NCBI GenBank assembly: GCA_025345505.1
Contig: JANVCC010000261.1
Location: forward strand, 5,586,765 to 5,650,764
Reading direction: 5' to 3'
From: Todiramphus chloris collaris
Lineage: Eukaryota; Chordata; Aves; Coraciiformes; Alcedinidae
DNA length: 64,000 nucleotides
This document shows, piece by piece, positions 31,723 through 42,149 of this stretch (positions within the stretch are counted from its first letter, which is position 1; every line of letters starts with the position of its first letter). The notes beneath the pieces are model-generated. The model worked only from the letters and a program-made list of their open reading frames with translations, did no database searches and was not told the DNA's origin. The translations under genes were made by a program, and so were the position numbers.

Positions 31723-34700
31723 TATCAAAGTAATGCTCTAATTAAGATGCTTTTCCTGCTCTAAACATTGAATTCCAAAGAGGTCCTCATTGCTTTTACC
31801 TGCCTAGCATTCCTAAATGACAGAAATGCTAAATGAGATGAAAGAAGCTGATGTGTCATACTTCTGAGATAGCTGCCAGAATCGTGGTCCAGAAGAATAA
31901 TAGCAGACTATAGCAAATAAAAGTCTATTTTTTTCCCATTACCCTTGCTAGGAAATATTAGCAGATAGGTGTAGTGACACGGGATGTCACGTGCTTCTCT
32001 GGTACAGTAATGCCAATAGATATCCCAGCAGCTGGCAGATAACTGGGAAATTTGAGGCATAGAAAGAATTAACATTTATCCAAAAACAGGCATCAGTAGA
32101 TGCACTGAAACATCTGGAGGTGGAATTTGTTCAGTTTAAGTGATGAAACTGAAAGAAAAATAATCAAAATGTTATCACTTAATGAAGGATGAAGTTAAGT
32201 ACTTTAGCAAGACAGTGACAGTGGTACAGCCTCAGATAAAGTTCAAGTTGCAAAGGCAAGAACAAATCACTTTGGACACAAAGACTGACTATGATTTACT
32301 AGACTCTGCAGACATCTCACAAGGCATCTTACTACCTAGTACACAGTTAGGCAGGTTCTCCAGGCTGCTAAGAGTCAGATGAAATGGAGTAAAACTTTGA
32401 ACTTCAAATGGTTGATGTACCCTTTGGTTCAGGCTCTTTTCCCTCTCTAGACATCAAGTTATATTGGCAACTAACCAGGACAGAACAATATAAACCCTGA
32501 CTAGAATGACTCCTTCACAAAATTCCCGACCCTGTCTACACTTAGACAAGATCACAACAAGAAAGAGAAAACAGCTTTGACATTAAGTTCTCCAAATCAA
32601 ATCATCTACTGGCCCAAAACACTTGTCTATCAAGGAACACTTCTGAAGTTGCAGAAGTTAAGACAATGTTATCTGTAAATCAGACTATGCTCTATAGGAT
32701 GTGACTGTCACCCCCAGGATAATGATTAGAGTTGAGCCTCTACAAGAAGCGAGGAGATTCTCATCACAGGATCAGCTAGACCAATATGTGCATATAGGAG
32801 GACAAGTTTTAAAACAGAGTATGTAATGTGTGCCTTCTAAATAAATTACTTTCTGATGCTCCAGAATAATGAGCAATAATCTAGGACATGACCCAGGACA
32901 GAGAACTAGGGCCCAATCCTCTTAATGAGTCTGCGTATGCCCCTGATGATTCCAGAGCAACAGACTGAACTGTGGCTGCCAATCCTGACAGATGTTGTCA
33001 GACAGAAACTAAACTCAATGCCACACTACAAAATGAGTCTCCTCAGACATCTGAGGTACACGATGCCACATCAGACTCAAAACCTCCAATGTAACAGCTG
33101 GATTCCATATGCTACAAACCTCACCTAAAAGGTCCCCAAATATTGAGGAAAGCTACATTCCAGAGTCTACACACTTTGTCCTGCTGAGCTCAAGCCATTA
33201 GAGAGACGAACTCTTTAACAAAGGTTAAAAATATCCTTTTAATACAGGATGAAAACCTCCTGGTTTCCCATTCCAATATCAGAAACACCAGAATTTGCTT
33301 AGACAAGTGAACAGCCCTGCTCTAGATCCCTCCAACACTAAGTGCATCCCCAGCTCCAGTCAGTGCATTGACACCAAGGAGGCTCTAGGAAGAAGGCAGG
33401 CACTGCCAGATGGCTTATTAACTGTCTCCTGATACCCAAGATGTCTGTCTTAAAGTACTATACTCATGAGTGGATATATTTAGGTAGCAGTCTGCTTAAG
33501 ATATGACATCCAGAAAGATGTAGATCATCCCTTCAAACCAAGATTAAGGCACCTCCCTTCCCTTTTTACATTTCCAGTAGGTAAATATCCTCCCAAGAAA
33601 CTAAGTCCAGCAATAGGAAACTATCTAGCAGGACTTCACAAAGGCAGAGCAGCCTCAGAGGGCCAGTACATGAACAATGTGGGTTTCTCTAAGGAGGATG
33701 GCTGTCATTCAAAGTTGGTAAGAGACTAAATGGGCCAATCTGTTGTCCTTGAGCAGCATGTGAACGTGCTACCTGAACTAAAAGGACGAGCAAATGGGCT
33801 GAATTAGGGTGTGCTGCTTAGAGCTGGCTCTGTTACAAGTTCTTGTTGTGCTTTGCACTGGAGTACGACTGTTCAAAGCAAAGGCTAAGATACTCGATTC
33901 GTTCAGTCCCTAAGTTCCTCAAAACGATGATTTGGTCAGTTCCAGCTGGAATCAGAATCGTAATGAAATCCCCTCCACTGATCATATCTCCCAGGTCTTG
34001 ATTGCAGAAAAGGAGACCACGATTTAGCTACTGATGTTTACAGGGAAAACCAAGATCATCATCATCATCACACACAGGAAATGTGAAAATAAAAAGTCTT
34101 ACAACATTTAAAACCCTTATTATTCCAAAGCCAAGAGGTCAAATTTAGCAAATGACTCTCCAAGTGACTGTAATCCACTGGTCACTGTATAAAGGACAAA
34201 GAAAGGCTCCAGCAGGAAGTTCAGTGAGTTTAGCTTTTTGCCTTGGGGACAGCATGCCACCCAGTCCAGACTAGGATGCTGCAACAATACGGTTTGATCC
34301 AGGGAATTGGTGATTTGGGGTAGCAAATCCAGAGCAGCCTAGCTGTGAAGGGTGAGGAGGGCCTTGGCTGCAGTTAGCAGAAACTACTTCACTGTGATTC
34401 TACTGGTTCCACATGCAACTGACCAAATCTTGACTGAGAAATTTGTCAGCTGCTGGAGGAAGAAAAAACATCAGTTATTTTAATAGACACATGCATTACA
34501 ACAGCAAAACACTGCTTGTTCTGCAGAGAAAGGTAAGCCAGGAGCCACTGAAAGCATTCACTATAACAGTGAGCATTAAATCATACCTTAATGCCCAAAG
34601 AATGCTTTCAGATTGTTGAGGAATGCTTATACTTAGGTTCCTGTAAGGGTTTTTCTCCTGTTACCCTGCTTTGATAGAAGCAATAAGAACAGGTCCCATT

Positions 34701-37499
34701 CCTGGATTGTGTTCCTGCCTTCCTAAAGGTCTGTCTCAAGATACTTGTTAGAATCTCATTCCTCTCAATCTGCCTCACCTTTTAAAATAGATTTTAAACA
34801 TACTAAAATGCTCTAATGTCTGTATTTATTTACTAGCAAAATAAAATACTAACACTTAAACCAAAACACAACCACAGAAAGTAAAACAAAAGAAGTGCCA
34901 GTTCAACCTTGTCTAACAAGTGCAAAAATGACTTTGAATAAAATAGATTGAAGGAAAGAAACCCTAGAGCAAACCAAAATAAAATAATGCTCTTCAAAGA
35001 AGCATTGATTGTGGATCAAAGAGAAAGGCCATCAAAACTTCCCAAGCCCCAATGTTTCTGTATGTCTGAAAAAGAATTAACTCAGAACAAATATGGAAAT
35101 AATAGTAGGTCTCTGATAAGCCAACAACAAAGAAATCTTTAATACCATAAAACAAAGTTATGTCAAATCTCTTATTTTTAAAGATACACGAAGCTCCTCT
35201 CACACAATGCTTTAAAATGTTATTTATAGTAACAACAGCAAAGACTTAACATAAAAGTCAAAGGGATTATCATCAATGGCCTAGCTACACAGAAGTTACT
35301 CTTCTAATTTTTTGTTTCATTTGTAGTCTTCAAATATGAAGATGTAATGCAAAAACACTTCCATACTGCTCTATGATCTGTTTCAACTACACTATCTTGG
35401 CAGAACAGATGAAGCAACAATCAGCTTTTGGACAGCCAGCCACATTAAACAGTAACATACACGCGAACAATTCCAACTGCCTTTTGTTGCTTTTCATGGG
35501 TTTTTTCAGCTTTGGTTTCCCTAATTAATTAGTACAATTTTCTTAAAAAGTTTACAGGAGGAAGAGAACAACTCTTAATTAAGAGCTGGATCCTGTCAGG
35601 AGACTAGTGCTAGGAATACAAGCATTAAGGTATGAACCTTAGCCACACAATATGTACATGTCACCGGAACCATAAGGACTCTCCACAGCACCATAAAGCA
35701 CATAGTCCTCAGTAACACGAGAAAATCTTTCTTTCAGAATGAAATCTGGAGAGGAGATCCAACAAATGAATAACCCAACAAGCACTACTCTTCTCTTTCT
35801 TGGGATTTTCTTCTGGTTTATTGTCAAGTAGTGGTAGAGACTTAACTGAACTGTGCTTCAAACCACCACTTACAGGAAAGAGAAGAGGGCAATAATACAA
35901 ACAAGCTGTTCATAAAAAATCCTTTTAAAGTGTTACCATAAATTATCACCCTTCACTGGCAGATGTTCTACACTTCACGCATCAGCTGAGCTCTGCGTTG
36001 ACCAAGTGAGCAGCCTCTGCCCATTTTGTTCAGGCTTCTTTCACCTTTCTGGATCACAAGTAACAAAGGATCACGTCTAGCAGTCAAATGACAGAAGTTA
36101 GTAGTTGCTACCTACTTCAAATTGTTATCAGCTCTCATGCGGCAGAGTATCCTTGGACGTATTCTGCTCTCAGTATTTTTCATTTCAATATATTTTTATG
36201 CAGCATCTTATGGCATGAAATTATTAAGAGGCAGAATTCACTATTTCAGGACTTTCAGCAACTGCTTGAAAGTCCTTGTGAGTTTAAGAACAGCTGAAAC
36301 TAAATGGATGCAAGTTTTTTCAACTGAAAGGAATCGCTACAAACTGCTTAAGCTACTCGAGTATTTAACCTTTTTATTCAATTTTTATGAGTTCCACGTA
36401 TGGCCAGAAAACAACAATATGGTTTCATTGAATGAGGGCTAACTGAAAAGACAGAGGAAAGACAGAACGTTTCTCCTCCTTGCTGTAGAGATTTTTCTTC
36501 TGTTCTTGTTCTTTTAAGCATTCTACCTTAGTCCATCAGGCACAAAAAGCAGAAAACTGGCATGGAGAAAATGCCCAGGTCGTACATAAGCATTGCTGTA
36601 GTCTGCTGCAAAGTACAAAGTGACTTGACGTGTTGGGTCTACATCAAAGATATGCCCTTTGGCAGGTTGTAAAGACAGGTTGCAATTTTTGTCCATAAAA
36701 ATGTGTGTTCTACAAAATGGGCTCTGTAACATGAACTGTGAGTGGTATGCCACCATTCCACCGATCCTGCACATGCGTTCATTTCTCAGGAATGCTTGTA
36801 AGCTGGGCTATGCCTTGCCCTAAGATAAGCAGACTTGCATGAGGAAAAAAGCAGCGTGTTGCAGACAGGAAGATTCAACTCTCCACAGGAGACTTCTTCC
36901 ACAAAATTGGAGTTCCAACACAGCACACCCCCCCAGCTCCTGTTTTACTGCCTGTAGCACATATGCAGTATTTACAGCAAGAGCTGAATACAATAGGGGT
37001 CCTTTTCTGCTTATGTTTTAAAAATTAAGGGAACAGATTGAAAAAACACTGCATTGCAGAAACTTAAGTTTTCAAACACCCTTTAATCAAATACCAAAGA
37101 AAACCAGTAAATGCAACACCAGCTATCAGCCTGGAGCCTCACCACGTAGGCTTACACATTACACTGTATTTTAAGACTGTCATGTCATACGTTTTTCTAA
37201 AGTACTTCTGTTTCTTTCATTGTGAATGTGGGAAATGGAGAGCTGTGCAATGACTGCAGGCTCGAGTCCAGTTTTTGTGTTCCTTTTTATCCATAACTAT
37301 TACGTGGTGCATTATGACTTTCAATAAAGATTGAATATAGAGACATGGCCATATCCATTTCTCTCATAATTACTGTGAGAGAAACAGCAATAGAGAGTGA
37401 ATGAGGCAAAAGTGTAGCCACAGAAGGAAGATGATTTTATGACTATGAAACAGAACTACTACGGAGACGCTGTTGGTATCATAACTGCCTCTCCTACTG
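31723..37499. other. ASXL3: ASXL3 intron 1 sequence, no gene seen
   Basis: AT-rich intron with only short frames (the longest about 106 codons at 36122-36442, no domain). No LTR or LINE recognised by eye. Confidence 0.4.
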
Positions 37500-37640
37500 A
37501 TTTCCTGCACAGCTTCAAGTAAGGTACTTAATCTTTCCATGCCTCAGCTCTGCATGTGTAAAGCAGAGGTCAAAATACTTAACTTCACAGGCATGTTATA
37601 AGTATAGAAACATTTGCATTTGGGAAGCTACTGGGTCTGG
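37500..37640 (+). mobile_element. MIR-like CORE-SINE remnant
   Basis: The stretch includes 'CAAGTAAGGTACTTAATCTT', 'TCCATGCCTCAGCTCTGCAT', 'GTGTAAAGCAGAGGTCAAAA', 'TACTTAACTTCACAGGCATG' and 'TTATAAG'. It follows the MIR central region order (a CAAGTCACTTAACCTC-like block, CTCAGTTTCCTCATCTGTAAA-like, then AATAATA..CCTACCTCA..GGGTTGTTGTGAGG-like) with heavy divergence. MIR is an ancient amniote SINE, so this would be a very old insertion. Confidence 0.55.
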
Positions 37641-39899
37641 CTAATAATAGCTATGTATGTACAATTGAAACATTGTACAACTGAAAGAAAAGTACCTTTT
37701 AGCACTTAGTTTGAAGGGTGGATAGAAAATTACGTACGGCACCTCACATCAAACAAAGAAAATAACATGAAAACTCAGCACCTCTAGTGAGTGAACTTAA
37801 AACTACTTGTGAAACTAGCATGCCAGTATGTCATTGAAAGCCCTAGATCATAATATATGGACATGCACGACAGAGGGAAAGAGCAATGCCAGCAATGTTA
37901 CCCCTGTAATTTCATACTTTTTAGCACTTCATTTGAAAGCCCAGTATTTTTGTAATGTAAGGGCTTTTGTAGAAAACTTAGCACATAAATATCCATACAT
38001 TAGCTGTATGTATTAATTCAACCTCTCATTGCTAAAAATAATTCAACAGTGTACAATTTTACAACATATTGATCTAGGTAACTCATGAGTTGGGTTTTTT
38101 TTTGTGAGTATGTATCAATCACTTCATTGTTTACTTGTCGTTGGAAAGAAATTGATTTAATCAAACCTTGCAGTAATACATTATTGATGTATCCCAAGAA
38201 AACAAAGTCATAATGAACCATCAGGGTCCTAACATAACACACGGTAAGGAGTGGCAATTTTGGCTTCAATTTTTCATTGTAATTTGCAAACGTGTGTCAC
38301 TACACAAGTACAGCCCAGTGCAAGGCTGTTGCCGGGCTGAGCAGCTCTATGTATCATTCACATAACAGATTTGGGACAAGTTCTCCATAACTTGGCAATC
38401 CCTGGAGACTAGACAAAACCACACCACGGACCTTGCATCTCCCCACTTATACACAGCAGTGCATCATTTCTACTCGATTTTAGCAAATCATGACCCTTCT
38501 AGGGGCAGCATGAGGTGATACAACACCATGAAAATAAGGGCGTTCCAGCCCTCCTCCTCAGCACTGCCTCAGTCTTTGTTCTCCAGAAGCTTTAAAAACT
38601 TTTCCATATATTGGACCACATGGGAACAGCAATTTTACTCGATATACAATAAAATTCCTTTATGCACACTTGTCAAACAAAATACAGCTTATACTGGCAA
38701 CTGTAGCAACAATGTTAGAGTAAAGTTAGAACAGCATTTGATGTATTTTATAGACTTTTGAAGACAGGCTGCCAATTTAAAGCAGGGAGAAACAAGCACT
38801 GTAGCAACACCGGCTGCCAAAATTATCTTGGCAAAGGTGAGTGTTTTACTGCAATTAAACTTTTGTTACAATCCTGAGAAATGAGAGCGGATGGTAGCAA
38901 CACTGTATCCGAACATCTCCACCACAGCCGCATTATTGCAAAATGTTTAGGGTGTGCAACGAGCCGTTTCCAGAATGTAGCATTGACCAAGTATATGAGA
39001 ATACCTCGGTACAGTGTATAGAGACATCTATAGGTAGTGTCTGCCTAATATCTTACAATTATTTATGTAGGAGAGAGAGGCTGAACTTCCTATATAGGAA
39101 TTCATACAAGGTGAAAACATTTTTTACAAGGAATGTGCTTTACAACTGAACACATAAGAGTAACGAGATATCAATCCCCATTACCAAAACCAGACGCAGC
39201 ATTAGCACGGGCATGTTAATTAAGCAATTAAGACAGTATCATAGATGAACAAGAGGTAAAGTTGGTGTAGATACAAAGAGAGATATAACCGGCAGTCTAT
39301 CTTTCTAGCTTTGTCATCTTTCCACACACCCTGCTGAAGCTGAACCAGACCCAACTTTGCAGAAGACTCCGCTGCAAGCCTGCCCAACCTGCGTGCTGTA
39401 TTGTGCTGTCTGTTGTACAGTTCCTAGAATGAAGAGAACCCGCACACGCTCCCAAACTGGAAAACAATATCAACAATGTGCTCTGTTACACTCAGCAAAC
39501 AATAATAGGGATTCATGAAAACAGATACAGTAGGGTAAGGGAGACGGTTTCTTAATGAAGTGGGAATGGACTAGGTCTCCGGAGCCCTTCCCGGAGCGGG
39601 TGTGATTGCCCTGGATACTTCCCTGCTCAGGGAGGGTGAAGGGAAATCCCAGGACAGAGTTCTCTCTAACGTCCTCGCCCCTCACCCCAGTCCTCCTGCC
39701 CGCACTAAAGGGATGAAAAGGCAGTTCCCGGCTATTTCACGTTTCTCTACAATTAAAAAGGAAGGATTTTTCTTGCGATATCTGATGCATGAACTTGCAG
39801 AGATGGAAACAATCCCTGGGTATTTACACACACACATGCAAGAGAAGAAAAGAATAGGCATTTCCTCACACATAGACCGAGGAAGGGACGTAGCTATTT
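37641..39899. other. ASXL3: ASXL3 intron 1, exon 1-proximal part
   Basis: AT-rich up to about 39550, then rising GC toward the CpG island. No gene or repeat recognised. Confidence 0.45.
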
Positions 39900-40378
39900 C
39901 TCCTCTCCAGGCGGGGACGGGGGGAGAGCAGAGGGCTGCCTGTGCCGCCGGCCCGGTCTCACCCGGGCGGGGAGCGGAGCGGGGGGCACCCCCTCGCCGG
40001 CACCCCCCGCCTCACACGCACCGGGGCACCGGGGCACGCCCGAGCCCCCCGCACGCCGAGGCACCCCCAGGCACCCCGGCCTCTCCCCGCACACGCCAAC
40101 TCGCTCAAGCTCCCTCGCACGCAGACTCGCACCCTCCCGCTCACACACGCTCCCGGGCACACACACTCACTCACTCACGGACACACGCTCTCCTCCCTCC
40201 TCATTCTCCCACTCGCAGAGCCCCTCTCGCACACTCTCGCTCAGCCTCCCTCCCTCTCGCACACACTCGTTCTCCTTCCCCCCCCTCCCCTCTCCGCCCC
40301 TCACACGCTCGCTCGCCCCAGCGGCCCCAACCGCCGGCAACAAAGCGGCGGGCAGCGCGCCGGGCTGGCGGCGGCGGG

Positions 40379-40399
40379 ACGCGCGCGCGCGCACACAGC

Positions 40400-40437
<38 letters not shown>

Positions 40438-40474
40438 CACGCTACACACAGACACACACACACACACACACACA
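40379..40474. repeat. (CG)n/(CA)n alternating purine-pyrimidine repeat
   Basis: A GCGCGCGCGCGC run at about 40381-40392 is followed by CA dinucleotides at 40404-40435 and again at 40444-40474. On the ASXL3 strand this is a GT/UG repeat starting 19 nt downstream of the exon 1 donor. Long alternating purine-pyrimidine tracts can adopt Z-DNA, and UG repeats in RNA are bound by TDP-43 and CELF-type proteins. Confidence 0.97.
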
Positions 40475-40493
40475 ATGCTGCCGCGGCACCTAC

Positions 40494-40547
40494 CAGGCGG
40501 GCAGCCTCGGCCCAGGTGCGGTCCTTCTTCTTCCTCTTGTCTTTCAT
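40494..40547 (-). CDS. ASXL3: ASXL3 coding exon 1 with start codon (partial gene)
   Basis: On the minus strand the ATG at 40547-40545 opens 18 codons, MKDKRKKKDRTWAEAARL, ending exactly at a splice donor (CTG, then GTAGGT at 40493-40488). The sequence is the ASXL family N-terminus: a lysine-rich start followed by RTWAEAARL, the first helix of the HARE-HTH domain. As I recall, KDKRKKKDRTWAEAARL is the ASXL3 form and ASXL1 has an extra Lys and ERTWAEAARL. The reading frame joins exon 2 at phase 0. The start context has A at -3 (CAAACATGA). ASXL3 takes part in Polycomb-related H2A deubiquitination with BAP1 in the nucleus. Two further ATGs lie 8 and 13 nt upstream in other frames. Confidence 0.95.
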
Positions 40548-40555
40548 GTTTGCAT
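40544..40555 (-). promoter_or_regulatory. Three-codon uORF overlapping the ASXL3 start
   Basis: ATG CAA ACA TGA on the minus strand. Its stop overlaps the ASXL3 ATG in an ATGA arrangement at 40547-40544. G at -3 gives a moderate initiation context. It would be translated only if the transcript begins upstream of 40555, which is likely but not shown. Confidence 0.6.
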
Positions 40556-40570
40556 CTCATTGAGGTGGTT

Positions 40571-40590
40571 CTGGGGGGGGGGCGGGGGGA
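40571..40590 (-). promoter_or_regulatory. Possible splice acceptor before ASXL3 exon 1
   Basis: On the minus strand a run of C is followed by CAG at 40573-40571 and then AACCACCTCA. This fits an acceptor that would make exon 1 span 40494-40570 when an upstream noncoding exon is used. It would pair with the donor at 41476-41481. The pyrimidine tract is nearly all C, so the call is tentative. Confidence 0.3.
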
Positions 40591-40624
40591 GGGCGGACCG
40601 GGGGGGCGGGGGGGCCCGGAGGGG
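40573..40624. repeat. G-rich tract (C-rich on the ASXL3 strand)
   Basis: Several runs of four to ten G separated by one to four bases, just upstream of the ASXL3 start codon. The plus (template) strand could form a G-quadruplex and the transcript is C-rich. On the minus strand the C run ends in CAG at 40573-40571, which also resembles a splice acceptor. Confidence 0.9.
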
Positions 40625-40691
40625 TTCCGCACGGACAATGATACGGTGACACCGAGCTTTGGAGCCCCCGGGGCGGGAGGGGCGGGGGAGA

Positions 40692-40720
40692 AGGAGGAGG
40701 AGGAGGAGTAGGAGGAGGAG
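40692..40720. repeat. (GGA)n trinucleotide repeat
   Basis: GGA/AGG units with one interrupting GTA, lying in the CpG island upstream of ASXL3 exon 1. On the transcript strand it reads as TCC repeats. Confidence 0.9.
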
Positions 40721-40817
40721 GGGAGAGGGGGCCGGGCCGGCTCTGCTCCCCGCAGCGGCGGCGGCGGCACAGCTGACAGCTTGAGGGATGCTCCGCTACG
40801 CTCACAACAATGCACTA

Positions 40818-40825
40818 TGACGTCA
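40818..40825. promoter_or_regulatory. Palindromic CRE (TGACGTCA)
   Basis: A perfect TGACGTCA, the CREB/ATF consensus, lies about 270 bp upstream of the ASXL3 ATG within the CpG island. CRE sites close to CpG-island transcription starts are often functional. Occupancy is not shown. Confidence 0.7.
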
Positions 40826-41000
40826 CGCGGGGGAATGGCGCCCGCACCGAACATCCCCGCGGCGGCGGCGGCCGCCCTCGCGAGGAGGCCGTCTGCGAGG
40901 AGCGCGCCCGCCCCCAAGCCTCGCGAGAGCGGCCTCGGCGCCGCTCTCCCCCCCGGGCCGGGGGCGGCGGGGAGGGAGCGCGGGGGGCCGGCGCCGCCGG

Positions 41001-41013
41001 ACTACAGCTCCCG
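41001..41013 (+). promoter_or_regulatory. ZNF143-type motif (ACTACAnnTCCC)
   Basis: ACTACAGCTCCCG followed by TGGTGC resembles the ZNF143/STAF SBS element (ACTACAATTCCC...GC), which is common in CpG-island and bidirectional promoters. It lies about 450 bp upstream of the ASXL3 ATG, next to the N run. Confidence 0.5.
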
Positions 41014-41041
41014 TGGTGCGGCGCGGCGCTGCGGGCGGGCT

Positions 41042-41441
41042 NNNNNNNNNNNNNNNNNNNNNNNNNNNNNNNNNNNNNNNNNNNNNNNNNNNNNNNNNNN
41101 NNNNNNNNNNNNNNNNNNNNNNNNNNNNNNNNNNNNNNNNNNNNNNNNNNNNNNNNNNNNNNNNNNNNNNNNNNNNNNNNNNNNNNNNNNNNNNNNNNNN
41201 NNNNNNNNNNNNNNNNNNNNNNNNNNNNNNNNNNNNNNNNNNNNNNNNNNNNNNNNNNNNNNNNNNNNNNNNNNNNNNNNNNNNNNNNNNNNNNNNNNNN
41301 NNNNNNNNNNNNNNNNNNNNNNNNNNNNNNNNNNNNNNNNNNNNNNNNNNNNNNNNNNNNNNNNNNNNNNNNNNNNNNNNNNNNNNNNNNNNNNNNNNNN
41401 NNNNNNNNNNNNNNNNNNNNNNNNNNNNNNNNNNNNNNNNN
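41042..41441. other. Assembly gap, 400 N
   Basis: A run of exactly 400 N inside the CpG island, in sequence that is extremely GC-rich on both sides. The round size suggests an estimated length. Translations running through it are not interpretable. Confidence 0.99.
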
Positions 41442-41475
41442 CCTCCCCCGGCGTGCGACCCGCTCGCTGGCGCTT

Positions 41476-41481
41476 ACTTAC
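41476..41481 (-). promoter_or_regulatory. Consensus splice donor in the upstream CpG island
   Basis: Minus-strand CCAGCC, then GTAAGTAAG, is a near-perfect 5' splice site. It would end a noncoding exon lying in about 41482-41750 and could splice to the acceptor-like CAG at 40573-40571 or directly to exon 2. No conserved protein frame is seen in the candidate exon. Confidence 0.4.
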
Positions 41482-41755
41482 GGCTGGGGCAGCCCGCGGC
41501 CTCGGCGGGCCGGCTGCGGGGAGGGGAGCGCCGAGCGCTGTGCCGCGGGGCGGCTGCCGCGCCCGTCGCCGCGACGGTTCCCGCGACGCTTCCCGCCCGT
41601 GCCCTCCGCGCTTCGAGGCGAGCCGCGTGCCGGGAGCTGGCACAGCGAGCCGCGGGCGGAGAGGTGCCAGCTCGGAGGGATCCCGCGGCAGCGTTTCCAC
41701 TCCTTTTCGTGTCGGAACAGGAAAGAACATCTTGTTCCAGTGTAAACAAAGGAGG

Positions 41756-42149
41756 TGATGTGCTGCGCTCGTAAAACTGCTGAGCGATGTTTTCGTTTAT
41801 TGGATGACCGAGGATGGAGATACCCACCAAATGCGAAGGACTTGGCAGACCTCCCTGAGTAGCACGATATTCTGATGTGCGGTTTCTCCGCAGTTTCCCC
41901 CCTTCCATCCAAATATTAAAGTATATTTTGAGTACTATGGAAATATATTTGGTGCTTGTTGTTGACTGAAACGAGTTAGAAATTATTCAGGTTCTACGTA
42001 TCCATCCGTCCAGCCCCTGCTCTCTCCTTCATCCCTCTCCCAGCAGCACCCCTGTCCTGCCTTGCTTTCTTCCCTTTGGTAACATTAAACCTTATTTTCC
42101 CACAAACGGGCGGTTTACTGGCAGAAAAAAAGAAATCACTCCCACCTAC
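41756..42149. other. Flank of CpG island, no feature seen
   Basis: Composition drops to AT-rich. No repeat, exon or motif recognised apart from the candidate terminal exon that follows. Confidence 0.4.

Larger units (their letters stand above)
40494..40560 (-). promoter_or_regulatory. Second upstream ATG, frame overlapping ASXL3
   Basis: An ATG at 40560-40558 (weak context, T at -3) lies 13 nt upstream of the ASXL3 ATG in a different frame. Read across the exon 1-exon 2 junction it has no stop in either exon: 22 codons and one base in exon 1, then to the end of exon 2. If used, it would overlap the ASXL3 coding sequence for at least 50 codons. Confidence 0.5.
39900..41755. promoter_or_regulatory. 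ASXL3: CpG island covering the ASXL3 promoter and exon 1
   Basis: GC and CpG content rise sharply from about 39900 and fall after about 41750, with a 400-base N run inside. It spans ASXL3 exon 1 and its upstream region, where a TATA-less CpG-island promoter reading leftwards is expected. Long stop-free frames over it (for example 39602-40711 plus and 40201-40917 minus) follow from the GC-rich composition and are not genes. The island also contains GGA repeats, G runs, a CRE and a ZNF143-type motif, listed separately. The transcription start cannot be placed from sequence alone. Confidence 0.88.

Noticed and set aside
39602-40711. 369-codon plus-strand ORF
   Set aside because: It is Pro/Arg/His/Thr-rich low-complexity translation of the CpG island and CA repeat, and is antisense to the real ASXL3 exon 1.
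40201-40917. 238-codon minus-strand ORF
   Set aside because: It overlaps ASXL3 exon 1 out of frame, crosses the donor and is mostly repeat-encoded (Pro, Ser, Cys-Val). Only the short upstream-ATG part is of interest.
40781-41774. Several long ORFs on both strands through the N run
   Set aside because: They exist only because N is read through as open; the flanks are GC-rich noncoding sequence.
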